Part shown: piece by piece, positions 50,637-60,862 of the stretch
Position numbering within the stretch: position 1 is the first letter of the stretch
Layout: each line of letters opens with the position of its first letter
NCBI RefSeq assembly: GCF_022201045.2
Contig: NC_068563.1
Span: 806,001-870,000, forward strand
Direction of reading: 5' to 3'
Source: Citrus sinensis
Taxonomy: Eukaryota > Streptophyta > Magnoliopsida > Sapindales > Rutaceae
Length of the DNA: 64,000 nt
Notes under the pieces: model-generated
What the model saw: only the letters and a program-made list of their open reading frames with translations
Database searches by the model: none
Told to the model about the DNA's origin: nothing
Made by a program: the position numbers and the translations under genes

Positions 50637-51753
50637 GCTTTGGCAATTTTATTCTATAAAATGCCAGAAAGGAATTGCATTACCAAAATTTCAGAAGAAA
50701 AAGTCAAATGCTTTCAACGAGGAGTTACTTATTATTATGGGGATTCATTGCCGGATAAATGTAAATTTTTATTTCTCGTGGAAAAAGTTCGAAATTACGG
50801 TTTCATTTATATTTTTCACTCTCCGTCGTGTATGTTACTTATCTATCAATTTTGACTAAATTAGGACAATTTTTTTATTAGTATTATTTAACTCAATAAA
50901 TTATGGGAACTTATTAGCAAACTTTTTTTTTTTTACCTAAAATTTACTTAGCAAATTAGTTTCTTCACCTCTTCGGGTAGAAAACATACCATATGAGCAG
51001 ATATTGAAACGTTTGTTTAGATATATTAAAAATAGATATAATTAAACAATTACATGTATGAATCTATGAGAAGATGAATCTCTCTCATAAAAAGAAATAT
51101 ATTTATGAAAATTAATTAATAAAATTAGGTGCTTTATATGTATACTCCCAATAATCACATATGCTCGTTTATGTTTACGTATAAAACTTGCATACTTCAT
51201 AGTTGATATACAATTAAAATGGATATAGAGTAGTAGAGATAGATATGACATATCATACAAACTTAATTTGCATTCGATACCATCACTCTTTAGAATATTA
51301 TTTTCTAATATTTAAACTCTATAGTTATCGAGAATGTTAATATATTTGGGGCCCGTTTTGAATTATTATGGGAGGCTCAAAAGTAATTTTGAAATGTAAA
51401 AAAACTAATTTTACTACTTAGTAATTTTTTTTAAAAATAACTTTGGTAAAATCATTCCATTCTAGAGCAGATTTTGAAAAGATGAGAATGACTAACTTTT
51501 CAAAATATGATTTTAAGAATCAGTTTTATACTTAATACAATTCCATATATATCCTCATATATATCATAAAAATTCAAAATTATTCTTGTTAATAAAAAAT
51601 AAAATCATTAACTTTAAATAGATTATTATTCTTATTACAATTACATTGAGATAACAAAATAAAAAATAAAATTGATGATATAAAAATTTATTTTAGTTAT
51701 CGATTATTACATAGACACAATAAAAATATATTTTATATACATTTTTATAAATT

Positions 51754-51847
51754 TTCAAATAAGTGTTATTCGATATTATGTCCAATTTAATCATTTACAT
51801 TTCAAATAAGTGTTATTCGATATTATGTCCAATTTAATCATTTACAT
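51754..51847. repeat. Exact 47-bp tandem duplication
   Basis: Two identical adjacent copies start ttcaaataagtgttattcga at 51754 and 51801. Identity over the full unit implies a very recent event. Confidence 0.95.
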
Positions 51848-52565
51848 TCGTACAATAATTTAACAATAAGATTTACCAATACATCTAATTACTTTTAAAA
51901 CTCACAGCACTTTTAAAAATAAATTTTACCAAATATTTAATTGACTATCATCACAACTGATTATTTCTACAATAGCTAATACTAATTATTTTAAAAGGTA
52001 CAACATTACCAAACTTGTTCTTAATATCAATTTATAATAATTAACATCTTGCGTAATTGGTGGGTTTAATTTCAATCTTATAACTCACCAAATTTGACTT
52101 CTAACCAAGATATTTGTGTCGACCTTCTATTTTGGACAACCATATTCAGATTTCCATTTTTTTTCTTAACTCATATGGTTATTTTTTTTTAATAAATGAG
52201 AAAAAATTTATTATTAAGGAAAAAAAGAAAGAAAAATTACAAGTAACAAAAAGATACATAGATAAACCCAAGCATCTTCTAAAAAGTTCTTCTAAAAAGA
52301 AAACTGGTGGATAATCCCACCAGGTGAAAGAAATATATGATAATCTCAAGTTTGTCAAAAAATCAACAACTGAATTCCGCTATCTGTATATATGAGAACA
52401 CCTAAATTCCATCTTCTTTAGTAAATAAAAACAATAGATTCATTTATTGCGAAGAAGATAAGGAAGCTTATAATCTTAATTAGTGAGGCACGAGGGCGCT
52501 GTAGAAGAGTCACTCTCTAACCATAACCAGCGCCAACCATTATAGAAGGCAACCTCAGGATAACA

Positions 52566-52699
52566 GCAAAAGATTAAAAAGAATGATAATGTTCTCCTTA
52601 TGCCATATGTTAATTGTGTTGTGTGATAAAATGCAAAAGATTGAAAAGAATGATAATGTTCTCCTTATGCAAGATGTTAATTGTGCCGTGTGATTCATA
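52566..52699. repeat. 67-bp tandem duplication
   Basis: Copies start gcaaaagatt at 52566 and 52633 and share gaatgataatgttctcctta and gttaattgtg. There are a handful of substitutions. Confidence 0.9.
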
Positions 52700-52802
52700 A
52701 AATTAAGATTCAGACAAAAAAGCTACTCAACTCACTTAAGAAAGTCAGCAAATTTGCACACAACCATTGGTTTTTTTTTTTTTTTAATACTGTTATACAG
52801 GT

Positions 52803-52951
52803 ATTATAATTAATATTTACAAACAGATTCTACAATTGAGACATTATTCGTGGCATGTACTCCTCTGAAGTATTGTAGTTATTACAATTAATATTTACAA
52901 ATAGATTCTACAATTGGAACCTTATTCGTGGCATGTACTCCTCTGAAGCGC
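52803..52951. repeat. 78-bp tandem duplication
   Basis: Copies at 52803 and 52881 share aattaatatttacaaa, agattctacaattg and attcgtggcatgtactcctc. Several substitutions separate them. Confidence 0.9.
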
Positions 52952-52964
52952 TGCTTAAATTCTT

Positions 52965-53190
52965 CAAACCCTCTTAAATATTCGAGAGCTGTCCACTCTT
53001 CTCACATTTCGTGAGAAATAGACTGACTGAAAATATGAGTGGATAGACTGATTCCACTCAATTATTTAATAATTAAAGGAGGATTGTAAATAATCCCAAT
53101 AAATATTTGTATGAAAGCTCGAATCCTTCAAAATTATAAGTGAAAGGACTCTCACACTGGACCAAAAGCCTATTGGTACAACCATTGGTT
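52965..53190 (-). mobile_element. tRNA-type SINE, copy 2 (reverse)
   Basis: Read on the minus strand: an A-box-like gtaccaataggcttttggtc, a B-box-like aaggattcgagctt (complement of about 53115-53128), then a tail module cgaaatgtgagaagagtgga and ctctcgaatattt. The tail matches that of copy 1 at 15145-15175. The shared body and tail in a different genomic place support a transposed family. Confidence 0.6.
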
Positions 53191-53465
53191 CTTTAATTAC
53201 AATAATTACAACTCCCTCCTAACTACAAAATCTATCTCACTAAACACACACTCACTCCAACTTAAAAAAAAAAAACAACCTAAGAATCAATGACAAATCT
53301 GTGTAAACTATTCACTCTCAAAACCTCCAAAAATATAAATATCAAACACTCCCTTCTTAAAAGAAAAAAAAAATCCATTTTTTTCATTCTTTATTAAGAA
53401 TTAAACTTCCGTTTAGTTTTCTTTTGTCTCCTTCATTAGCTCGCAAAAACCTATCTACCATATTC

Positions 53466-53963
53466 ATGGATGAACATATCGTTAAGGCTCCAAACACGAA
53501 CACAACGCAAAAGCTAAACACAAGTTTAGACCACGATTTGTCTTTAAGCACTTGTGCTTTTTTCTTAAGCAGCAACGGTTTATCACACGATGATGATGAT
53601 GATGATGATGATGACGACAATCAGTTTGAGATATGTGACATAGCGACGATAACTGTAGAATCAGTAAGCTACACAAGCCTGAAGGACTTGTTGCCGTTGT
53701 CACCGTCGTCGGCGGCGGCGATCACGTCACCGACGAACAACTCGAGCTGGCACGAGATCCCCATCAAGAACCCACTTGTAAAACAAGCTGCTCTGGCTTA
53801 CTTGCAGCCTATGTCCAGCCCCCCGGAGGTTGGCGGTAGCAGAGGGTTTTTTGGTAAATTCAAAGACACCGTGTGTTGCTGCTGTCAATGTGAGTGCTTT
53901 GGGTGGATACACGATGTCGTTTTGAGGAGTTTGAGAGATGAAGATGATAAGAAAGTCGACTGA
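53466..53963 (+). CDS. Small plant-specific protein, unknown function
   Basis: Single exon, 165 aa, starting at the first ATG (MDEHIVKAPN); the frame extends upstream without an ATG. An Asp run of ten, coded by a GAT/GAC repeat at 53589-53618, is followed by a Ser/Thr-rich stretch. A conserved-looking block comes next (SWHEIPIKNPLVKQAALAYL), then a basic/aromatic Cys cluster (GFFGKFKDTVCCCCQCECFG) before an amphipathic end. There is no signal peptide or long membrane helix. The Cys cluster could bind metal or be acylated. The WHEIP...AALAYLQP block is reminiscent of small uncharacterised plant proteins, but I cannot name a family. Confidence 0.7.
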   Translation: MDEHIVKAPNTNTTQKLNTSLDHDLSLSTCAFFLSSNGLSHDDDDDDDDDDNQFEICDIATITVESVSYTSLKDLLPLSPSSAAAITSPTNNSSWHEIPIKNPLVKQAALAYLQPMSSPPEVGGSRGFFGKFKDTVCCCCQCECFGWIHDVVLRSLRDEDDKKVD

Positions 53964-54463
53964 AACTTTAGAGATCTTTTATTGTTTTTTGTTTGGAAGT
54001 TTTGGTTTTGACCCGTGGATATTGGGTCAATTTGTAAATATTGACTCTTTTTTTGTTTTCACTTTTCACTTACGTGTTTTTCTTTTTAAATTTTGTTTTA
54101 TTCTATTCTTTTTAGTCGGTGACGCGTAAGTAGACAGACAAAATTATTGAATACAGACAGCCATTCTTTTCTCACTATAATTTTTTAACAGCTCTGTGGT
54201 TAATTTGTTTATAATTTCACCACAGTAATTGGCTTTAGGTGAATTGTTAGCTCAAGTTCTCTTTAATTTACCATGGTAAGATCTCTTCTCTATTAAGACA
54301 GAAAGAGTTATGATCCCTATAAAGGATTTATGTTTCTTTTGTAAACATTTACAAGTGCCGGATATATATTGGATGTATTAGGGATATACTTTCAAATTAT
54401 ACTCTTCTTTTTCATGGGTAAGCCTTGGTCTAATTTCTTTTTTCTTAGGCACCGATTTTTAAA
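53964..54463. other. 3' flank of the small-protein gene
   Basis: The presumed 3' UTR (T-rich) and spacer contain no supported gene. The last nine bases (54455-54463) are the left target duplication of the next element. Confidence 0.5.
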
Positions 54464-54987
54464 GGGTTATTATCATTTCACTACTTTAAAATTTGTCAAA
54501 TATTAAATGACTATAATAAGTATTGTTTTCTATCATTTTTCTATTATATCTTTATAAAAATATCATTTTACTACTTTTTCGTTATAACCGTTAGTTGACT
54601 AGTTAGTTGACTAACAAAATACTAATTTCACCCTTCATGATTAAAAAAAAAACTTGAAACTTATTTACAAAATAAATTTGTAATATATTTATTAAAATGG
54701 ATATAAAATACCAACATAATTCTTTTTGATGGAATTATGATATATGGATTACAAATTTATCTTATTATTATTTTTTTAATCATGAAGGGTAAAATTGATA
54801 TTTTGTTAGTCAACTAACGGGTTAACTAACGGTTGTAACGAAAAAAATAGTAAAATGATATTTGTTGTAACAGAAAAATAGTAAAAGATATTTTTATAAA
54901 GATATAATAGGAAAATAATAGGAGACAAGACTTGTTGTAGTCATTTAATATTTGACAATTTTTGAAGTAGTAAAATGATAATAACCC
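54464..54987. mobile_element. Long-TIR MITE with near-perfect 9-bp target duplication
   Basis: About 524 bp. The left arm gggttattatcatttcacta ... gttagttgactaacaaaata ... cacccttcatgattaaaaaa matches the complement of the right arm (tagtaaaatgataataaccc, attttgttagtcaactaacg, tttaatcatgaagggtaaaa). Arms are about 180-200 bp. Flanks are atttttaaa on the left and attttaaaa on the right, 8 of 9 matching. It is non-coding and probably a Mutator-type MITE. Confidence 0.82.
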
Positions 54988-56418
54988 ATTTTAAAATTAT
55001 ATTTTGCACGCTTGTAGACTATGCTGTGTATAATGATGTGATGAGATAGTCTCATTTGAGATTTTCATTTTAATACAATAAAACTTCGATAAATCGATAA
55101 TATTAGGATCGTGTAAAATTTATTAAATATTAGAATATCAATAAATTGATGAATTATTAATTTATGAACAAATTCTTTCCATTTGTAAAATATGATCACG
55201 TGTATAGTATTTATTATGTTTTGTTTGAATAAGAATTAATTTTCTTACATTGATAGTAATTAAACTATTGTAGAGTTTTTTTTTTCTATATTAAAGATGA
55301 CATATGGAACCCATCTTACGTTTGTTGCAAAACAACAAGGTAAATTAAAATTTTACATTAGAAATGAGATTTAATTTCAAAACAATTTCAAGAAGCAGCA
55401 AATAACACTAAAAACATATTTTACAAATGTCACACGACATATCACATTAATTTAATTTCAAATTAGGTAATTATTAATTTATTTGGTAAGTGAATGCTAT
55501 AGAAAATATGATTTTTTTTAAAATTATCTTATAAATTTTTCGAATTATCAATTTACTACTTTGATCCTAAGTTGGGACTAGTAAAAACTATTATTTAATC
55601 GAGATTATCAATTTATCAAATATTAATTTATAGAGATTCTATTATATAATCATTATTATTTATTATGATATTAATGTTACTAATTTAACATTTTTCAATA
55701 TCAATATCATCAAATTTGAACAATGGGATTCTTAAAAATCATAGTTATGCAGTTCTTCGCTATGCCAAGGGAAGGGTAAGGATGCTGTTTCACGATGTTC
55801 GCATATTCTGATATTTATTGCTTTGCAGCTTAAAATGGTTGATCCCAAAAACACATTCTGATAGCCTGTGCGTTTACGCGCCTCAATGCAGTTGCTGAAA
55901 TTGAATTGCAGATTCTCGACCTATTTATCAACTCATTTAACAAATAATAGTTAGCTTTATTATAATTTTAATGGGTGAGGGTGATGAGCTGATAATGCAA
56001 GTCATGAAGGAAACTTCAGCAGAGTTTCAATGAAGCTTAGGTGTCAGTTTAAGACCATAGTTCCCATTGACAATCTTATCTTCCTTTCAAAAGGTGATTA
56101 TGGTTAATTTAGTTGGTGAACTTTCATTTTCATTGGCAAAACTTTCTGTTTTTTCAATATTTGATTGGTTCCCTCTTATCTTTTATATGCATCTCATCGG
56201 CTTCCAGATCCTCCACATGCTTCAATTGATTCTAGATAAATAAAATTCGAAAATGCATACATAAATGGAGAGAGGAAGCTGGAAGAATTTTTAAATTCTA
56301 TTGCTCCTTAAATGAAGTAACATATGATTTGAGTGATGTATATACATAGTTGGTATTCTATTTTCTCTCTTTTTCCTTTTGTCCGAAAGATTCTGTTCTA
56401 AGTTTAACATAAATGCAG
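54988..56418. other. AT-rich spacer downstream of the PPR gene
   Basis: No gene is supported. Low-complexity AT sequence to about 55.7 kb is followed by less biased sequence that probably includes the 3' UTR of the PPR gene. Confidence 0.5.
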
Positions 56419-58851
56419 TCACCAATAATCTCCACATGAGCAGCAGCCATTTCTGAAGTGGTGAAAACATTTAGGATCTCTAACTATTAGCTCTCTTTTA
56501 GTGATTTCTGAAATCTTCTTCACGGCACTGTGGCAATCTTCACATATTCTGGTGTTGTTTCTAACAAGAACTGGGTTCCCAACACTTGTCGAAATCAAAC
56601 CGAAAGAAATAGCTAGTCTTACACTGTGATGCTGTGGTGATTTTGCTCTATTTTTCATCAAATGTGCCGGGCTGAACTTAGAAACATTATGAATATAAAA
56701 ATCTTCCCCTATCTTCCTTAAGAGAATATCCAAGACATTATAAATCAAGTAAGTTTTGCTGTGGGACCTGTCTTGATTGATGAACCTGTGAGTTTCACCA
56801 TTTTTCTCGAACATGCTACAGCCAGTTGTTTTCTTCAGCCCTTCTTTCTCCATAATAGCTTTAATCTGCTCTACATCTTCCCACCTCCCAGCTTCAGCAT
56901 ACATATTAGAAAGCAAGACATAACAGCCTGTATTATCTTGTGCTGAGGATAAAACATGCCTTGCTGCAAATTCAGCTGAGACTATGTCATTATTTTTTCT
57001 GCTGGCAGTCAGTAAGGCACCCCATATCCTGGCTGTTGGGGCTGATGGCATTTCTTCGATGAAACGTTTGGCTTGGTCGAGGTTCCCAATACGACCAAGA
57101 AGATCTATTATACAACCATAGTGCTCAATTCCAGGAACGATACCATAATCCTTTCTCATTGAATCAAAGTAATTCCATCCTTCATCCACCATGCCAGAAA
57201 TACTGCAAGATGATAACAGGGATACAAAAGTACTCTCATTGGGTTTTATGCCCTTTTCCCTCATCTCAGAAAACAACTGGATGGAGATTTTCCCCAAGCC
57301 ATGAATTGCATAAGCCATAATGATCACATTCCATGAAACTACATCCTTACCCATTATGCCATAAAAAATTACTCTCGCAGTCTGGAGGTCCCCGCACTTT
57401 GCATACGTATAAACAATTGAATTTGAAATATAAATGTTTGAAACAAGCCCAAGTTTGGTGATAAGAGAATGGATCTGCATACTATCACTTAATGTGGCTA
57501 TTTCAGCATAGGCAGGTAGGATGCTTGCAAATGTCATTGCATCTGGCTTTAAAGGTTCACTCCATAGGTCTTGAAAAAGTTCCATGGCTTCTCTGTTCTG
57601 CCCATTCCGTACATAAGCAGCAATCATGGCATTCCATGACACCAAGTTTTTCTCAATCATGCTTCCAAATAATTTTTCTGTCATTTTCAACGCCCCAGAC
57701 CCTGCATACATGTCAATTAAAGCAGTTTCCAAAGCAACATTAGGGAGAAACCCTTTTCTAATGGCGTAGCCATGAATTGATTTACCCTCCAAGAGAGCTC
57801 CCAATTTCGTGCAAGAAGGGAGCAAGTTAATAATTGTAATACAATCTGGATTCAGATTATCATCCTCTAGCATCTTTCTCAAGCAAGAAAATGATTCAAG
57901 AAAATGAGCATTTACCACATACCCGCCTACCATAGCATTCCAAGCAACAATATTTCTAGGAAAAATCATATTAAATAATCTCTCAGCATAATCCACCACA
58001 CCACATTTACCATACATATCAACAAGGGAAGTTTGAACCATAACATCCATTTCAAGCCCACTTTTGATCACTTGGCAATGAATTTCCTTACCAATTTTTA
58101 GACAACCCTCAATAGAAATTGCACCAAGAGCACTTATCAGACTAAACCTATCATATCTCAATCCACAATTTTGCATTTCTTTAAAGAAAACCAACGAGCT
58201 TACGCCATCACCAACTGAACAATACCCACCAATCATAGAATTCCAAGACACCGTGTCTCTGACAGGCATTTCATCAAACACTCTCTCGGCACACTCCACA
58301 CACCCAAGCTTCATATACATAACAATAAGTGAATTACAGACATAAACATCCGAATTCAATCCACTCTTAAACAAACTCCCGTGAACTTTTTCTCCTTCAC
58401 TCAAATACAATAACCCCGCGCATGCTTTAATCACAAACGGGTACGTAAAATAATCAGCTTTGAAACCTTCACACACCATTCTATGATGAAATTCTACAGC
58501 TTCTTGAAACAACCCATTATCAACAAATCCTCTTATCACAACATTCCAGATATAAGTATCTAAGTAGCTCATTTTGTCAAACAAGTAGCATGCACTTTCC
58601 ATAGACCCTGAACTAACGAGCTCTTGTAGAGCTCGAGTCTTAGTAATATTTCGAGGTCCAATGGATTTTTTTGAAGTAATTGTTTGATTTTTGTGTATAT
58701 GAGTTGATTTTGAGCTTCTTGCATTGGTTTCAAAACTAGGGGTTGGATTCGTTTCTGGGATTTTGAATTGCTTTTGTGAGGGGTTTCTGCGTGTGGGTGA
58801 GTTGGAGTTGAAGAAGTGACTGTGAATAGCTAGAGGTGCGGGTGTGGCCAT
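56419..58851 (-). CDS. PPR protein of the PLS-DYW class, organellar RNA editing type (At4g35130-like)
   Basis: The coding region is intronless, 810 aa. A basic, Ser/Asn-rich organelle presequence of about 65 residues is followed by a long array of P-L-S repeats (for example [38 protein letters not shown]), E/E+ motifs and a C-terminal DYW domain ending CCSCGDYW. Wording closely follows Arabidopsis At4g35130. DYW proteins bind a specific RNA site and deaminate C to U. Here the deaminase HxE motif reads His742-Ser743-Val744 instead of HSE, while the zinc CxxCH (Cys770, Cys773, His774) is present. From memory the Arabidopsis relative also has HSV, so catalysis may be lost or supplied in trans. 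It is transcribed divergently from the SUVR gene. Confidence 0.95.
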   Translation of the reverse strand: MATPAPLAIHSHFFNSNSPTRRNPSQKQFKIPETNPTPSFETNARSSKSTHIHKNQTITSKKSIGPRNITKTRALQELVSSGSMESACYLFDKMSYLDTYIWNVVIRGFVDNGLFQEAVEFHHRMVCEGFKADYFTYPFVIKACAGLLYLSEGEKVHGSLFKSGLNSDVYVCNSLIVMYMKLGCVECAERVFDEMPVRDTVSWNSMIGGYCSVGDGVSSLVFFKEMQNCGLRYDRFSLISALGAISIEGCLKIGKEIHCQVIKSGLEMDVMVQTSLVDMYGKCGVVDYAERLFNMIFPRNIVAWNAMVGGYVVNAHFLESFSCLRKMLEDDNLNPDCITIINLLPSCTKLGALLEGKSIHGYAIRKGFLPNVALETALIDMYAGSGALKMTEKLFGSMIEKNLVSWNAMIAAYVRNGQNREAMELFQDLWSEPLKPDAMTFASILPAYAEIATLSDSMQIHSLITKLGLVSNIYISNSIVYTYAKCGDLQTARVIFYGIMGKDVVSWNVIIMAYAIHGLGKISIQLFSEMREKGIKPNESTFVSLLSSCSISGMVDEGWNYFDSMRKDYGIVPGIEHYGCIIDLLGRIGNLDQAKRFIEEMPSAPTARIWGALLTASRKNNDIVSAEFAARHVLSSAQDNTGCYVLLSNMYAEAGRWEDVEQIKAIMEKEGLKKTTGCSMFEKNGETHRFINQDRSHSKTYLIYNVLDILLRKIGEDFYIHNVSKFSPAHLMKNRAKSPQHHSVRLAISFGLISTSVGNPVLVRNNTRICEDCHSAVKKISEITKRELIVRDPKCFHHFRNGCCSCGDYW

Positions 58852-59199
58852 CTTTGGGCGGTTTCAAGATTTCGAAAAATAGCCGTTAAAAATCATCGCA
58901 TGAGGGTTTCTCTGCTTTGGCGGGGATCATCGGGTAACCGTTAAACTCTTAGTATTGTAGATTTGCTGGTTCGTGCTGATAAATGTTGCAGTGCACCTAC
59001 TGGATCTTACCCGTCCAATTACTGTTGACTGTGACACCGGGCCGTCAGTTTTCATTTTTTATTAATTTATAAGGATCCGAATGAATATTATAATTTTGTA
59101 AAGCCATATACTGGCCAAAAACTTACTCATTTTGGGCCAAAATGTCTTTTCCTTTTTCTTTTTCAAATTATATGACACTATTGATTATATTACAACTTA

Positions 59200-59350
59200 T
59201 ATTATATATACAATCACACAATTATAAAGACAAGGTTATATTAAAGAAGAATTAAACCTTTATAATTGTTTTAGGGGATTTGAACACTTACTCTCACACA
59301 TTGTGAGTGTTCTCCACTAAGTAAAAGGCTTATTAATGGCTAAAATCTTA
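59200..59350 (-). mobile_element. tRNA-type SINE, copy 3 (reverse)
   Basis: On the minus strand an A-box-like ttagccattaataagcc is followed by gagaacactcacaat and a B box gtgttcaaatcccc. The first two blocks match copy 1 (ttagccactaggc, gagaactcacaat), and the stretch after the B box (aggtttaattcttcttta) matches aggtttaattttcttatt in copy 1. Confidence 0.6.
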
Positions 59351-60663
59351 TTTTTATTCAACACATTATCAACGATAATATATCCACGGTATTGAACAAA
59401 TATTCACAATAAAATGAGTTTAATTCTTAATGGTGTAGTGGATTTAAATTTAAATATGGGTAGGAATTTATCCATTGTTTAACATAAACATGGCACAAAT
59501 AATATTCATATCAACTTAGTCAAACCTTAACCTACTAATTTTATGTCAATCTTGTGTCAAATTGCTACCCTTGCATGTCATATTTCTATGAGTTTATTGT
59601 AACTACCTGTGTATCATGCAAGCATGCATGATGCATCCATCAATTTATTTTAACTATCTACATGCCGTGCATGCTATGGTGTCCATTCATTTACTTATAA
59701 CTTTAAATTTTGCATTGATCTTTGTGAAATGCAATGGTTGGAAATAGAAAAATTAAATAATATCTTTTGACTTTGAATATCTACCATTGGATTGTGCAAG
59801 AATAGATGATATTTTTTAACTTTAAATATCTACCATTGGATTACACAAGAATAAATAGTTTATGTTAAAATTTTAAGTAAACATAACTTGACTTATTATT
59901 GGGACTACCAATTTATTTAGCAATTATAAACTAAAATAATCACATAACAAGTGTTCATTAGTTATTAATTTCAACTTCCCCTATATGTGACAATCCTATT
60001 CCAAATCAATTACGAAATAATACAGCAACTAAAGGAAAAAAAAAGTTGCATTTCCTAATACAAGTTAATATGAGGCAAATAATACTTATTATGGTGAAAG
60101 GAATTCACCAATTAAGGTACGTGAATAATATAATACCCTTAAAAACCCTAAAAATTGCCGTTATTCACTTGAGCATAATCAAAGGCGACCATCTTTTCTT
60201 TCTCATACACAATGATATTTGTAGTGTGCGACTAATCAAATATAAGTCTACGAGTAAGGAGGTTTTAATCGTTATATATAAGACAAGGAATTATTATAAC
60301 CCAAGATTATGAATTTTTTTTTAAATTTTTATAACTGTTCTATTGGCTTTTCCTGATAGTGGTCGATAAACCCTTCTTCCCCAATCATTATTAATTGTCA
60401 AGAACGATAATGGAGTTCTGCTGATCATCGGAATCTGGTCGCATGCGCTCAGATCTTCGTGTACATGCAATAATTATTCAATGTAAGTAATTAAATAATG
60501 GCTGTAGCCAATAAGCACATATCCTTTTTGCACAAGTTATAGTACCAAAATCCCCCTAGAAACCCTAGTTTTTTAGTAGGAAGTTTTCTTAGAGATCAGT
60601 AGTAATAAACAAAGGTTTTGCGTGTCAAATACCACAAAACTCTAGACCTCTAGTTGTTATGGG

Positions 60664-60671
60664 TATATAAA
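60664..60671 (+). promoter_or_regulatory. TATA box of the SUVR gene
   Basis: TATATAAA lies 199 bases upstream of the ATG, directly followed by a telo-box-like aaaccctag. A leader intron ending ttgttgtag (about 60819) is possible. Confidence 0.55.
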
Positions 60672-60862
60672 CCCTAGAGCCTAGAGTTTCTCTCCTAAAT
60701 TTACTTGTACGTAATTGTTAATTATTGCTTCTTCTGGTACTTAATACTTTTTTAATGTTAGATTTTTTATTGTTTTATTATTATTATTATTATTATTTCT
60801 TTTTGGTGGATGTTGTAGAGACTAGAGAGTGAAGAAGCAAGCATTTTGTCATAACTAGCGAC

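Larger units (their letters stand above)
50171..53465. other. AT-rich spacer with local duplications
   Basis: Apart from the transporter promoter at the left, no gene is supported. Three tandem duplications (47, 67 and 78 bp) and a reverse-strand SINE lie within 51.7-53.2 kb and are listed separately. Frames at 50595-50859 overlap the ACGT cluster and look random. Confidence 0.55.
58852..60862. promoter_or_regulatory. Divergent region, PPR gene / SUVR gene
   Basis: The region includes a reverse-strand SINE candidate (about 59200-59350), AT-rich spacer, and the SUVR promoter with telo-box-like AAACCCTAG motifs (about 60561 and 60671) and a TATA box at 60664. A frame at 60046-60312 shows no domain. 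Confidence 0.5.

Noticed and set aside
53482-53703. Minus-strand His-rich frame and overlapping Ser-rich frame
   Set aside because: Antisense shadows of the GAT repeat in the small-protein gene.
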